Shown: positions 43,136-51,732, counted from the stretch's first letter. The stretch is DNA of 64,000 bases from Mesoaciditoga sp. (GCA_002878315.1 PNIW01000011.1:1-64000); one strand, 5' to 3'. Numbers and translations: made by a program. The notes: generated by a model not told the origin, from the letters alone.

Positions 43136-44437
43136 TTGTTGGTCTGGAGGTTTAAAGGAGGAGTCCATCCTCCCACCAAAAAACTGGCAAAGGATTCCAG
43201 TATCGAGAATCTAAAGGCATCAAAGAGATATTCTCTTTTTGTCGCTCAAAACTCTGGCAATCCTCCTAAATTACTGGTTCAGGCCGGAAGTGAGGTAAAG
43301 ACCGGTCAAAAAATAGCAGAGGCAGACGGTTTTGTTTCCGTTCCTCTTCATTCGCCCGTAACAGGGAAGGTGGTCGAGATAAAAAAAGAAAAGCATCCTG
43401 TTACAGGAAGGCCGGCAGATGTTGTCGTCATCGAAAGAACGGGAGAAGACGAATGGGTAAAATTGAGTGCAAAGCCTTACACAGAATACACTCCTGATGA
43501 GATAAAAAAAAGGGTTGCAGAAGCCGGAATTGTTGGGCTAGGAGGGGCGACCTTCCCGACACATGTTAAACTTTCTCCTTCAAAAAAGGTAGATACAGTT
43601 ATATTAAATGGTGCCGAATGCGAGCCATATTTAACAATAGACCAGCGTATGATGGTCGAACATCCAGATGAGATATGTAAAGGCGGCGTTGCCATTGCAA
43701 AAGCCGTGGGCGCGGCGAAGATCTTTGTTGGAATAGAAGAGAATAAACCCGATGCGATTGAAAGTATGAAAAAAGCAGGTAGCGCTTTTGGGATCGAAGT
43801 TGTTGCGCTTCCGACGAAATATCCACAGGGATCAGAAAAACATCTTATTTATGCAATAACCAAAAAGCAGGTACCATCCGGTGGCCTTCCAATGGATGTC
43901 GGCGTTGTGGTCGACAATGTCTCAACAGCGAGGGCAATTTATCGAGCGCTTGAATTTGGAGAACCACTTATAGAAAGAGGTCTAACCTTAACGGGAGAAG
44001 GCGTAAAAAACCAAAAGAATGTCATTGCAAGAATAGGAACACCGGTCTCCGATCTTTTGGATTACGCAGAAGTAAGCGTTGAAAGTGCTCGTGTCATACT
44101 CGGTGGTCCTATGACGGGAATTGCCTTAGAATCTCTTGAGATAGGAATTTCGAAGGGCACATCTGGAATAACAGTTTTGCCCGAAGGAATAGTGAAAAAA
44201 CCCGCAGAGACAAATTGCATAAGATGTTACAGGTGCGTTGAAGCGTGCCCGACAAATCTCGAACCTTATTTGCTTTACAAGATGTTTAAGAAAAAGATGT
44301 TCAACGAGATGAAAGAAGAACATCTTATGGATTGTATAGAGTGCGGCTCTTGCGCTTATGTGTGCCCTGCAAATATAGATCACGTCAAAGCCTTTAAGAC
44401 CGCTAAACTTGTGGTTAGAACTCTCGGTAGGAGATGA
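43136..44437 (+). CDS. rnfC: Rnf complex subunit RnfC
   Basis: A 433-residue peripheral subunit of the ion-translocating ferredoxin:NAD+ oxidoreductase. The N-terminal part is FKGGVHPPTKKLAKDSSIE, the NADH/FMN-binding stretch GGATFPTHVKLS and LNGAECEPYLTIDQRMM, and two 4Fe-4S motifs stand near the C-terminus (CIRCYRCVEACP and CIECGSCAYVCP). The start is one of two tandem TTG codons behind AAGGAGATGAG. It heads the rnfCDGEAB operon 14 bases after pgi. Confidence 0.96.
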   Translation: MLVWRFKGGVHPPTKKLAKDSSIENLKASKRYSLFVAQNSGNPPKLLVQAGSEVKTGQKIAEADGFVSVPLHSPVTGKVVEIKKEKHPVTGRPADVVVIERTGEDEWVKLSAKPYTEYTPDEIKKRVAEAGIVGLGGATFPTHVKLSPSKKVDTVILNGAECEPYLTIDQRMMVEHPDEICKGGVAIAKAVGAAKIFVGIEENKPDAIESMKKAGSAFGIEVVALPTKYPQGSEKHLIYAITKKQVPSGGLPMDVGVVVDNVSTARAIYRALEFGEPLIERGLTLTGEGVKNQKNVIARIGTPVSDLLDYAEVSVESARVILGGPMTGIALESLEIGISKGTSGITVLPEGIVKKPAETNCIRCYRCVEACPTNLEPYLLYKMFKKKMFNEMKEEHLMDCIECGSCAYVCPANIDHVKAFKTAKLVVRTLGRR

Positions 44438-44441
44438 TCTT

Positions 44442-45431
44442 ATGAAATTACTGACAGGTCCAGCTCCTCACATTCATGAAAATATATCAACAAGAAGGAT
44501 AATGTTAGATGTTCTCATAGCCCTAACTCCTTCGGCCATTCTTGCCGTTTTGATGTGGGGATGGTATATGCTGCTTTTGGAAATCGGATCGATGGCTTTT
44601 GCGGAATTTCTTGAATTTTTCGTCATGAGAGTCTTCAGAAAGAAGAAAGATTTTGTCCCGGATCTTTCGGCTTCCGTTACAGCGCTTTTGCTTGTATTCA
44701 ATGTTCCTGCCGGTATATCGTGGTGGACAATGGCTTCAGGCATTTTGGTTGCCATAATAATAGGAAAGGAAATATTCGGAGGCATAGGTAACAATCCTTT
44801 CAATCCTGCATTAGTTGGTCGTCTTTTCATGTACATATCATTTCCTGTCGCTATGATAACATGGCCCCAGGTTAACTGGCTTCACTTTTGGACTCCCGCA
44901 TACGATGTGGCCACTACCGCAACGCCACTTGGAGAGGCCAAACTGCACGGAGTTGCAGCGGCAACGCAATTGTTCCATGGTTTAACGTGGAATTCATTTC
45001 TCGGACTAATCCCGGGATCCGCTGGTGAGACAAGCGCTTTGCTTTTGATAATAGGTTTCCTTTATCTGTGGTGGAGAAAGATAGTATCATACGAAATACC
45101 TGTGGCCTATATAGGAACAACATTTGTACTTTCTGCTCTTTTCTGGTTTGCCAATCCTTCCGCTTATTACGATCCTTTAACTTCGATAATGGTTGGTGGT
45201 TTAATGTTAGGTGCCCTCTTTATGGCGACAGATCCGGTCACAAGTCCTGTTACACCTCTTGGAAAATGGATCTTTGGAATAGGGGCTGGCGTTATAACTG
45301 TACTTATAAGGTATATAGGTGCATACCCTGAAGGCGTTAACTTTGCCATAATTCTAATGAATGCGCTTGTACCATTCATAAACCAGTTCACAAAAAGAAG
45401 GGTCTTCGGGACGGTGAAAGAAAATGGCTAA
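44442..45431 (+). CDS. rnfD: Rnf complex subunit RnfD
   Basis: A 329-residue membrane subunit with about 9–10 TM helices and a covalent FMN. Seen: GPAPHIHENISTRRIMLDVLIALTP, FGGIGNNPFNPALVGRLFMYISFP, and the flavinylation region DVATTATPLGEAKL. AGGAGATGATCTT sets the ATG at 44442, 4 bases after the rnfC stop; the tracked upstream start lies inside rnfC. Confidence 0.95.
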   Translation: MKLLTGPAPHIHENISTRRIMLDVLIALTPSAILAVLMWGWYMLLLEIGSMAFAEFLEFFVMRVFRKKKDFVPDLSASVTALLLVFNVPAGISWWTMASGILVAIIIGKEIFGGIGNNPFNPALVGRLFMYISFPVAMITWPQVNWLHFWTPAYDVATTATPLGEAKLHGVAAATQLFHGLTWNSFLGLIPGSAGETSALLLIIGFLYLWWRKIVSYEIPVAYIGTTFVLSALFWFANPSAYYDPLTSIMVGGLMLGALFMATDPVTSPVTPLGKWIFGIGAGVITVLIRYIGAYPEGVNFAIILMNALVPFINQFTKRRVFGTVKENG

Positions 45432-46143
45432 TCATGTCAAGATTGCTTTAATTTTAACGACTGTGATGGTCGTAATAGGAGTTATACTTGCCGGTGTTTA
45501 TCTTATGACGTACACTCCCATTGTCAAGGCTGACTTGAACGCCAAGTTTGAGGCTATAAAGTTTGTGCTTACAGATCAAACGACAGGACAACTGCTTGTA
45601 AATCAGGATGAGATTCCTAAAACAATTGATCAACTTAACGCTAAAATATGGAAATCAAATTCTTCCGGCGTGCTTTACTCTAACCCCAAACTGCCCGGAT
45701 ATGTACTTTCTCCCGCTTACCTTTTCAAGGGAAAGGACGGAAGCAACATCTACGTCTTAACGGGTTACGGTATAGGCTTTGGTGGGAGAGTTGTAACCGT
45801 TGCGTCTTTTATCCAGCAATCAGACGGGAAATTTTTCGAAAATGCCATAGATGTTATAGATTTCGCAAATGAAACACCGGGGCTTGGTGCAAAGATAAAC
45901 GATCCGGATGTCAGAAGCAGATTTTTCGATATACCAAATTCAGGCTTTAAAGATGGGATAAGGGTAAACAAAGACGCAGATCTTTTTCCTCTGCCTTCAA
46001 ATTACAAATCTGAAATTCCAACTTACAAAAAAGAAGGGATTGTCGTTACGAGCGACGTTATGACCGGAGCGACGATAACTCCGCGTTCTGTTGCAAACAC
46101 ATTGAATGCCATGTATGAATTCCTTGAAAAGGAGGTAAAGTGA
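45424..46143 (+). CDS. rnfG: Rnf complex subunit RnfG
   Basis: A 239-residue subunit with one N-terminal TM helix (ALILTTVMVVIGVILAGVYLM) and an extracytoplasmic FMN-binding domain. The covalent FMN site is VTSDVMTGATITPRSVANTL, where the TGAT-I-T motif supplies the Thr. Upstream GYGIGFGGRVVTVASF and ETPGLGAKI are typical. It overlaps rnfD by 8 bases and touches rnfE. Confidence 0.95.
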   Translation: MANHVKIALILTTVMVVIGVILAGVYLMTYTPIVKADLNAKFEAIKFVLTDQTTGQLLVNQDEIPKTIDQLNAKIWKSNSSGVLYSNPKLPGYVLSPAYLFKGKDGSNIYVLTGYGIGFGGRVVTVASFIQQSDGKFFENAIDVIDFANETPGLGAKINDPDVRSRFFDIPNSGFKDGIRVNKDADLFPLPSNYKSEIPTYKKEGIVVTSDVMTGATITPRSVANTLNAMYEFLEKEVK

Positions 46144-46781
46144 TGGCTAATCAAAATGGCGAAACTAATTTGGCCGTATTAACGGCTGGATGGATAAAAC
46201 AAAATCCGACATTTGTTCAAGTTTTAGGAATGTGTCCGGTACTCGCCGTTTCAACAAGCGCCGAAAATGCCCTTGGAATGGGTCTCGCGACTTTAGGAGT
46301 CCTTGCAATTTCGAATTTGTTCATCTCATTTGTAAGAAATATAATCCCGAATGAAATAAGAATTCCCGTCTACATATCAATAATAGCGGCATTTGTTACG
46401 ATGGTAAATCTCTTAATGCACGGTTATACATATAGTTTGTGGGTAAGCCTTGGAATATACATACCTTTGATAGTCGTCAACTGCGTTCCGCTTGGGCGTG
46501 CCGAAGCATTTGCCTCCAAACATGGCCCGTGGAAATCTTTTCTTGATGGCCTTGGTATGGGCATAGGTTTTCTTGGAGCCATAATGTTAATAGGAATAAC
46601 AAGAGAACTTTTCGATGCCGGTACGATCTTTGGATATCATATCTGGTCTTCGGCTTACAACGTCTTTGTCGTGGCACTTCCTCCTGGAGCATTTTTGGTC
46701 ATAGGGCTTTACATGGGGCTTTTCAGATACATAGGAAAGATGAGAAGCCAGAAGAAAGTTCAAGGAGATGAAAGCAAATGA
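46143..46781 (+). CDS. rnfE: Rnf complex subunit RnfE
   Basis: A 212-residue, 6-TM subunit: NPTFVQVLGMCPVLAVSTSAENALGMG, RNIIPNEIRIPVYISIIAAFVT and YIPLIVVNCVPLGRAEAFA. The Cys residues in the LGMCP and VNCVP segments are the conserved pair that, with RnfA, bind a membrane-buried iron centre. AAGGAGG puts the start at the ATG at 46143, on the rnfG stop. Confidence 0.95.
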   Translation: MANQNGETNLAVLTAGWIKQNPTFVQVLGMCPVLAVSTSAENALGMGLATLGVLAISNLFISFVRNIIPNEIRIPVYISIIAAFVTMVNLLMHGYTYSLWVSLGIYIPLIVVNCVPLGRAEAFASKHGPWKSFLDGLGMGIGFLGAIMLIGITRELFDAGTIFGYHIWSSAYNVFVVALPPGAFLVIGLYMGLFRYIGKMRSQKKVQGDESK

Positions 46782-47368
46782 ATGCAAATTTTGGTGAACT
46801 TTTTGCTTTGATGTTTTCTGCAATGCTTGTTTACAACTTTTTACTTTCAAGATTCCTTGGTATGTGTTCTTTCTTTGGGGTTTCTCAAAAGATAGACACG
46901 GCAGTTGGAATGTCGATAGCCGTTATATTCGTCATGGTCGTTTCGGGCATATCTGCATGGGTACTTAACCTTTTACTTGTGGCATGGCACATCGAATTTT
47001 TGCAAATCCTCGTTTTCGTGCTTGTAATAGCTGCTCTTGTCCAGTTCATAGAGATCTTCGTTAAAAAGACGAATCCCGTACTTTACAATGCGCTCGGAAT
47101 ATATCTTCCTCTCATAACCACAAACTGCGCCGTTCTCGGAGTCGTGTTTTTGAATTTGAACCAGAATTACGATTTTCTCCAAACGATTTTTAACACGGTT
47201 GGATCTGCTTTGGGATATGCGCTTGCAATTATTCTCTTTGCGTCGATAAGAGAAAGATTGAGCATAGACGAACTTCCTCCTGTCTTTGAAGGAATGCCTG
47301 CCGCTTTCATAACGGCCTTTGTTCTTTCGATGGGTTTCATGGCATTTAACGGTATGATAAAGGCGTGA
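46778..47368 (+). CDS. rnfA: Rnf complex subunit RnfA
   Basis: A 196-residue, 6-TM subunit in inverted topology to RnfE: NFLLSRFLGMCSFFGVSQKIDTAVGM and YLPLITTNCAVLGVVFLN, with the matching Cys pair in LGMCS and TNCAV. It overlaps rnfE by 4 bases (ATGA) and rnfB by 4 (GTGA). Confidence 0.95.
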   Translation: MNANFGELFALMFSAMLVYNFLLSRFLGMCSFFGVSQKIDTAVGMSIAVIFVMVVSGISAWVLNLLLVAWHIEFLQILVFVLVIAALVQFIEIFVKKTNPVLYNALGIYLPLITTNCAVLGVVFLNLNQNYDFLQTIFNTVGSALGYALAIILFASIRERLSIDELPPVFEGMPAAFITAFVLSMGFMAFNGMIKA

Positions 47369-47691
47369 GTGACATGATGACATTTGTTTATTCTATTTTG
47401 ATACTTGGAATAATGGGTTTTGGAATAGGTTTAGCACTTTCTGTGGCTGCGAAAAAATTCGAAGTTAAAGAAGATCCAAAAGTTGAAGAGATAATCAACG
47501 TCCTCCCGGGTGCTAATTGTGGAATGTGCGGCTACGCTGGATGTGCGGCTTACGCTCACGCAATTGTTGAACAAAATGCATCCTTTGATCTTTGCGTACC
47601 GGGAAGAAAGGCCGGTGTGGCCGATAAAATAAAAGAGATAATGTCGGCACCTCAACCAACACCGCAGAATGAAAAAGTTAACGAGAAATAA
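47365..47691 (+). CDS. rnfB: Rnf complex subunit RnfB, short form lacking ferredoxin domains
   Basis: A protein of only about 108 residues. An N-terminal TM helix (FVYSILILGIMGFGIGLALSVAA) is followed by the single four-Cys iron-sulfur domain NVLPGANCGMCGYAGCAAYAHAIVEQNASFDLCVPG (CxxCx4Cx16C). It then ends in a Pro/Gln-rich tail. Usual RnfB proteins continue with two or more 4Fe-4S ferredoxin motifs and run to about 180–330 residues. No frameshifted continuation follows; a hairpin begins 6 bases after the stop. The start is GTG at 47365 or ATG at 47374. Electron entry from ferredoxin must then use other clusters or a separate protein. Confidence 0.9.
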   Translation: MSDMMTFVYSILILGIMGFGIGLALSVAAKKFEVKEDPKVEEIINVLPGANCGMCGYAGCAAYAHAIVEQNASFDLCVPGRKAGVADKIKEIMSAPQPTPQNEKVNEK

Positions 47692-47697
47692 TTGAAA

Positions 47698-47720
47698 AGA
47701 GGACAGGTACCCTGTCCTCT
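47698..47720 (+). terminator. Hairpin after rnfB (terminator or attenuator)
   Basis: AGAGGACAGG-tac-CCTGTCCTCT is a perfect 10-bp stem. The following bases (CTGCTAAATTTTC) are only weakly U-rich, so it may be an mRNA-stabilising end or partial terminator between the rnf genes and the AhpD-like gene. Confidence 0.65.
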
Positions 47721-47749
47721 CTGCTAAATTTTCAACGGGGGTGATATAC

Positions 47750-48097
47750 ATGTCAAAACTTGAAGAGTTCAAAGTTTATCGTCAGAAAATGAATGAAAAG
47801 ATTTTAAATCAGGGAACCATCTCTACCAAAAGATTTTTCAATCTCGATTCCGCAGTGTATGAAAACGGCGCTCTTTCTAAAAAAACAAAAGAACTTTTAG
47901 GTCTTGTCGCTTCAATGGTTTTAAGATGCGACGATTGCATAACATACCATATAATCGAATGTGTAAAAGAAGGATTGAGCGATGCCGAGATCTTTGAGGC
48001 CTTCGATGTTGGTCTTATTGTGGGGGGATCGATAGTCATTCCGCATTTAAGAAGGGCCGTTGAAACCCTTGAAGAGGTAAGAAAATACGAAGAGTGA
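47750..48097 (+). CDS. Carboxymuconolactone decarboxylase-family (AhpD-like) protein
   Basis: A 115-residue alpha-helical CMD-family protein. The redox motif is VLRCDDCITYHIIECVKEG (CxxCxxxH), the AhpD-type active site, and DVGLIVGGSIVIPHLRRA follows. Members reduce peroxides through lipoyl or thioredoxin partners, or remain uncharacterised. GGGGGTG before the ATG at 47750 sets the start. It follows the rnfB hairpin and converges with the clamp-like gene one base away. Confidence 0.88.
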   Translation: MSKLEEFKVYRQKMNEKILNQGTISTKRFFNLDSAVYENGALSKKTKELLGLVASMVLRCDDCITYHIIECVKEGLSDAEIFEAFDVGLIVGGSIVIPHLRRAVETLEEVRKYEE

Positions 48098-48098
48098 A

Positions 48099-49124
48099 TC
48101 ACTTCTCGATTTTGACGATAAGGAGAGACTGAAGCCCTTTAAAAACAAGATATTCATGATTGAGACCAACATTTACATATTTTTCATTCAAACGCGAGAA
48201 AAACCTTTGAAATTTCATAGGACTTATGGCTACTTTTAATGTCTTACCCCACTCGATGGGGTAATTGTACTCGTACGCTGAGATTGCCGAGATAACGATG
48301 AACTTTATCATGTCTGAAAGTTCTAAATATCCTCTTCCTCCATTTCTTCTTTGAAATCTTGCCGCAAGTGTTGATCCTTCCTTAAGCGCTTTCACAGGGA
48401 CTTCAAAATCAGAAACATCGAAGTTAAGAAATTCATTTATTTTGCCTGTATCCGAAGGTGTAGAACAGATCGACATTATCCCATCTGAAAATCTTATCCC
48501 GATCTTACTTGAATAGCCAATCTCGATTTTATCTTCTCTTATGGCATCAAGAGTTTTTACAAGATGTCTTACGCTTTCGTAAGGAATTTCTGCCGAAAAA
48601 GGGTCACCTTTGAATTCCATAAAGCCTATGCCTGTGTGGCCATAATCTTCGGAAGCACAGAGAAATTTCCCAAATCCGGTACCAATAAAGATCATCTGGC
48701 CTTCTCTCGATATTATACTTCCAAGATCGAGTACTTTTTTAAACTGTGACGTGTATATTTTATCCTGAGTTTCGATGTGATCGGACTTTCGCGGATTTGA
48801 AACTAACGGATGGAGAATGGATATTATCTCCGTTCCACTTGAAATCTGGAGATTGGATCCAAAATTCATTCTTACCTCTTCGCTTTTTTCTCTGAGTAAC
48901 AATTTCAGATCGTCGAGAGGAACAGTGTAAAATCCATCAAAAGGCTCGATTGGGGCGATTTCAAGATCAACTGAGAGGCATCCATCTGTACCGTAGGCCA
49001 TAAGCGTTGAAAGGTTCGTGTAAAAATATACCCTTCTCATCGAAGGCTCTATCGTACCGCTTACCCTGTCGAAAATCCTTACGAATCTTTTGAATTTAGA
49101 CTGATCTATTCTTATTTCCGGCAT
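48099..49124 (-). CDS. Divergent three-domain sliding-clamp-like (DnaN/PCNA-fold) protein
   Basis: A 341-residue protein with no strong motif, but a layout that follows the bacterial beta clamp. Residues about 1–125: FKRFVRIFDRVSGTIEPSMRRVYFY, then LMAYGTDGCLSVDL, FYTVPLDDLKLLLRE and LQISSGTEIISIL. Residues about 130–235: FKKVLDLGSIISREGQMIFIGTG, SAEIPYESVRHLVKTLDAI and IGIRFSDGIMSICSTP. Residues about 240–341: VPVKALKEGSTLAARF through AISPMKFQRFF and YLVFKGLQSLLIV. The ATDG-like loop and the vP-helix order are those of DnaN. Conventional DnaN is about 365 residues and much better conserved, so this is likely a paralog. It overlaps the upstream membrane-protein gene by 29 bases. The fold assignment is inference. 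Confidence 0.55.
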   Translation of the reverse strand: MPEIRIDQSKFKRFVRIFDRVSGTIEPSMRRVYFYTNLSTLMAYGTDGCLSVDLEIAPIEPFDGFYTVPLDDLKLLLREKSEEVRMNFGSNLQISSGTEIISILHPLVSNPRKSDHIETQDKIYTSQFKKVLDLGSIISREGQMIFIGTGFGKFLCASEDYGHTGIGFMEFKGDPFSAEIPYESVRHLVKTLDAIREDKIEIGYSSKIGIRFSDGIMSICSTPSDTGKINEFLNFDVSDFEVPVKALKEGSTLAARFQRRNGGRGYLELSDMIKFIVISAISAYEYNYPIEWGKTLKVAISPMKFQRFFSRLNEKYVNVGLNHEYLVFKGLQSLLIVKIEK

Positions 49125-49539
49125 GTTCTCGATCCCTTAAGGCTATTGGAATCACGATGAGGCCAATGATAATGGCCAAAATCATAGAGCCAAACCTTTC
49201 GTACATGAGCAAGAATATCGTGATTCCGACCAAAGTCCAGCCAGATATTTTAAAAAACAACTTCAAAAAAAGATCGGAAAGCACAAAGGATATAACGGCA
49301 AAACTCAAAAGATAGATAAACTGAGGCGCAAGAGAAATGCCTTCTTTTGCCCAAAGTAAAAAGATTATGAGGTAAAGGAAGATAAATGTTATCTGGGAAG
49401 TTCTGAAATGAATTCCTTTATGAAATATGAGAGACAGTATCTCGGCAATGACAAAGACTATCCATACAGTCCATTCAAAATGAAAAAAGGATATGGCAAA
49501 ATACAAAAAAAATCCGGCAAGAACTCCAGAAAGGATCAC
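49096..49539 (-). CDS. Small unknown membrane protein (about 5 TM)
   Basis: A 147-residue hydrophobic protein. TM-like segments are GVLAGFFLYFAISFF, WTVWIVFVIAEILSLIF, ITFIFLYLIIFLLWA, FIYLLSFAVISFVLSDLFL and MILAIIIGLIVIPIAL. It has no motif I recognise. It lies between the YchF-like gene (ATGA overlap) and the clamp-like gene (29-base overlap), so it is co-translated with both. Confidence 0.68.
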   Translation of the reverse strand: MILSGVLAGFFLYFAISFFHFEWTVWIVFVIAEILSLIFHKGIHFRTSQITFIFLYLIIFLLWAKEGISLAPQFIYLLSFAVISFVLSDLFLKLFFKISGWTLVGITIFLLMYERFGSMILAIIIGLIVIPIALRDREHAGNKNRSV

Positions 49540-50582
49540 ACGCTAAACCTCACATTCACTATATCTCCATCCTCGACTATAGAATCTTTTCCTTCAAGTC
49601 TCATAAGCCCATTTGCCTTTATCTCTTTCATTGATCCGAGTCTTTTAAGATCTTCGAATTTCACAACCTCGGCCCTTATGAATCCTCTCTCAAGGTCGGT
49701 ATGGATCTTTCCGGCCGCCTCTTTGAATGTCGTGCCTCGCTTTATAGTCCACGCTTTTACCTCATCTTCTCCGGCCGTAAAGAATGAAATAAGTCCAAGG
49801 CTTGAGTAAAGTACCTTTGAAAGCCTTTCGATCCCGCTTTCCGTAAGACCAAGATCCTTTAAAAACTCATACTTTTCATCTTCCTCAAGTTCGTTTATCT
49901 CCATTTCGAGTTTTCCGCAGACTTCGATCACGGAAAAGTTATTTTCATTCGCTATCCTTTGAATTCCTTCCTTTCCCCTGTAATCGTGCGATCTAAAGGA
50001 TTTCTCATCAAGATTAACCACGATAACGGATTCCAATAAGGTAAAAAAGGAGAAGGAATTCAAAATTTTCTTCTCTTCCTCATTTAAATCTGCTAATTTT
50101 ACGAACTTCCCTTCATTTAAAACACTTAAAGATTTTTCAAGCGCTTTGAGTTGAAGTTCTTCATTTGGAGACAATTTTCTCTTGGCGTTTTTCAATTTTT
50201 CAACGTTAGATTCGGCTATTTCAAGGTCTCTCACGAGTAATTCGTCTCTTAAATACTGACCTTCCTTTGCCGGATCGCTGAAATAAGATGGCACAGATTC
50301 ATCTTCAAAGGCCCTTATGACCCATAAAATTGCGTCCACATTTTGGATCTTCATCAATATCTGGTTCTTATCCTTTCTCGATAACTCCGGAGAAAGGCCA
50401 GGCAGATCTACAAGTTCAATGGTCGCGTAGGTCGTCTTTTTTGGATTGAACATCTTAGAGAGAAAATCTATCCTTTCATCGTGAATCTTCGCAACGCCAA
50501 GATTCTCTGTCTGATTTCCGGCAAGCAACCTGAAAACAGTTGTCTTTCCGGAATAGGGAGCACCGTATATTCCAACTTTCAA
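49536..50582 (-). CDS. YchF/Obg-like P-loop GTPase/ATPase
   Basis: A 348-residue protein of the YchF branch. G1 is IYGAPYSGKTTVF, G3 IELVDLPGLSP, and the G4 region VVNLDEKS replaces NKxD as in YchF, which prefers ATP. A coiled-coil insertion follows G3 (LEIAESNVEKLKNAKRKL), and the C-terminus is a TGS domain (TTFKEAAGKIHTDLERGFIRAEVV, GLMRLEGKDSIVEDGDIVNVRF). YchF proteins bind ribosomes and affect stress responses. It is slightly shorter and more divergent than typical YchF (363 aa), so it may be a paralog. It overlaps the S4 gene by 4 bases. Confidence 0.85.
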   Translation of the reverse strand: MKVGIYGAPYSGKTTVFRLLAGNQTENLGVAKIHDERIDFLSKMFNPKKTTYATIELVDLPGLSPELSRKDKNQILMKIQNVDAILWVIRAFEDESVPSYFSDPAKEGQYLRDELLVRDLEIAESNVEKLKNAKRKLSPNEELQLKALEKSLSVLNEGKFVKLADLNEEEKKILNSFSFFTLLESVIVVNLDEKSFRSHDYRGKEGIQRIANENNFSVIEVCGKLEMEINELEEDEKYEFLKDLGLTESGIERLSKVLYSSLGLISFFTAGEDEVKAWTIKRGTTFKEAAGKIHTDLERGFIRAEVVKFEDLKRLGSMKEIKANGLMRLEGKDSIVEDGDIVNVRFSV

Positions 50583-50824
50583 TTCTTATCACCCCGGTAT
50601 ATCTCAAAGTAATTTCCCTTTTCATTCTTTTCGGGAAGAGCCGTCACTTTTATCGTAACGGTCTCATTCTTCATCTTTATCGTAAGAATATCGCCCACTT
50701 TCACATCGTAAGAAGGCTTTAGCGTCCTTCCATTTTTTGTGACGCCGCCAAGTTCTATTACTTCCTGAGAAATGGTTCTTCTCTTTATGATCCCGCAAAC
50801 TTTCAAAAATTTATCAAGTCTCAT
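50579..50824 (-). CDS. S4-domain RNA-binding protein, RqcP/Hsp15-like
   Basis: An 81-residue S4 protein: MRLDKFLKVCGIIKRRTISQEVI, then KNGRTLKPSYDVKVGDILTIKM. This matches the pattern of RqcP (YabO), which stabilises the P-site tRNA on obstructed 50S subunits during alanine tailing, and the related Hsp15. It overlaps ribokinase by 11 bases and the YchF-like gene by 4. Pairing of two ribosome-associated factors suggests a translation-quality theme. Confidence 0.88.
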   Translation of the reverse strand: MRLDKFLKVCGIIKRRTISQEVIELGGVTKNGRTLKPSYDVKVGDILTIKMKNETVTIKVTALPEKNEKGNYFEIYRGDKN

Positions 50825-51710
50825 ATATTTTTAAAAACTCCTCTATTTCTTTTCTCGATGGAAATGATGAGCCGGCTCCCCTTCTCGTTACTGAAATGGC
50901 AGAGGCCGCCATCGCGAAATAACAGGCAGCTTCAAGATCCTTCCCTTCCGAAAGGCCGACTGCCAATGTTCCGTTAAAACAATCTCCCGCTCCCGTGGTG
51001 TCAACAGCATCAACTTTGAAGGCTTTAAGATTGAGGATCTCTTCATCCCTTAAAATATAGACGCCCTTTCCACCGGCCTTAACTATTACCTTAGGCCCCG
51101 CCTGTTCGATCGCGATGATCTTCTCTTTTAAATCTTTGCCATTTGCTATTTGCGAGATCTCTATTTCATTCGGGGTTATGTAATCGACATACTTTAGGAT
51201 CCCGCCCGAGAGGTGAGAGGCCGGCGCCGGATCGAGTATGACCTTTACATTAGCATCATGGGCGAGATGGGCCGCATATTCGACGACATCTTTTGAAATT
51301 TCAAACTGGATCAAAAGAAAACTGGCCTTTTTTATGATATCTAAATTTTTATCGACAAAGTCTTTGTCTATCCTGTCATTCGCCCCGCCATCAAGGATTA
51401 TTGAATTTTCACCATTTCCATCTACCCATATGCTTGCAACGCCTGATGACCCTTTAATCTTCAAAATTCTTTCTGTTCTGACACCTGATTTTTTGAGAGA
51501 ATCGACCAGGAAATCTCCAAATATGTCGTCTCCGACAGCGCCTATCATAAAAACCTCTCCGCCGCTCTTTCCGGCGGCCACAGCCTGATTTGCACCCTTT
51601 CCTCCCTGGTGAATCTCAAATCCCTTTCCTCTTATAGTCTCTCCAGGACCGGGAAATCTTTTCGTAAAACTCACAAGATCTACATTGATGCTTCCAAGAA
51701 CCGCTATCAT
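50814..51710 (-). CDS. rbsK: Ribokinase (PfkB family)
   Basis: A 298-residue PfkB-type sugar kinase: AVLGSINVDLVSFTKRFPGPGET at the N-terminus, GGKGANQAVAAGKSGG, and the C-terminal anion hole/catalytic DTTGAGDCFNGTLAVGL. The motif set fits ribokinase (D-ribose to ribose-5-P), although other PfkB sugars cannot be excluded. The tracked ORF extends upstream without cause; GGAG 7 bases before the ATG at 51710 gives the family N-terminus. Confidence 0.92.
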   Translation of the reverse strand: MIAVLGSINVDLVSFTKRFPGPGETIRGKGFEIHQGGKGANQAVAAGKSGGEVFMIGAVGDDIFGDFLVDSLKKSGVRTERILKIKGSSGVASIWVDGNGENSIILDGGANDRIDKDFVDKNLDIIKKASFLLIQFEISKDVVEYAAHLAHDANVKVILDPAPASHLSGGILKYVDYITPNEIEISQIANGKDLKEKIIAIEQAGPKVIVKAGGKGVYILRDEEILNLKAFKVDAVDTTGAGDCFNGTLAVGLSEGKDLEAACYFAMAASAISVTRRGAGSSFPSRKEIEEFLKIYET

Positions 51711-51732
51711 ACAATCACTCCATTTCCGTGAA

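Noticed and set aside
47365-47740. Frameshifted longer rnfB
   Set aside because: No ferredoxin CxxCxxCxxxC motif exists in any frame after the stop; a hairpin and another gene follow directly.
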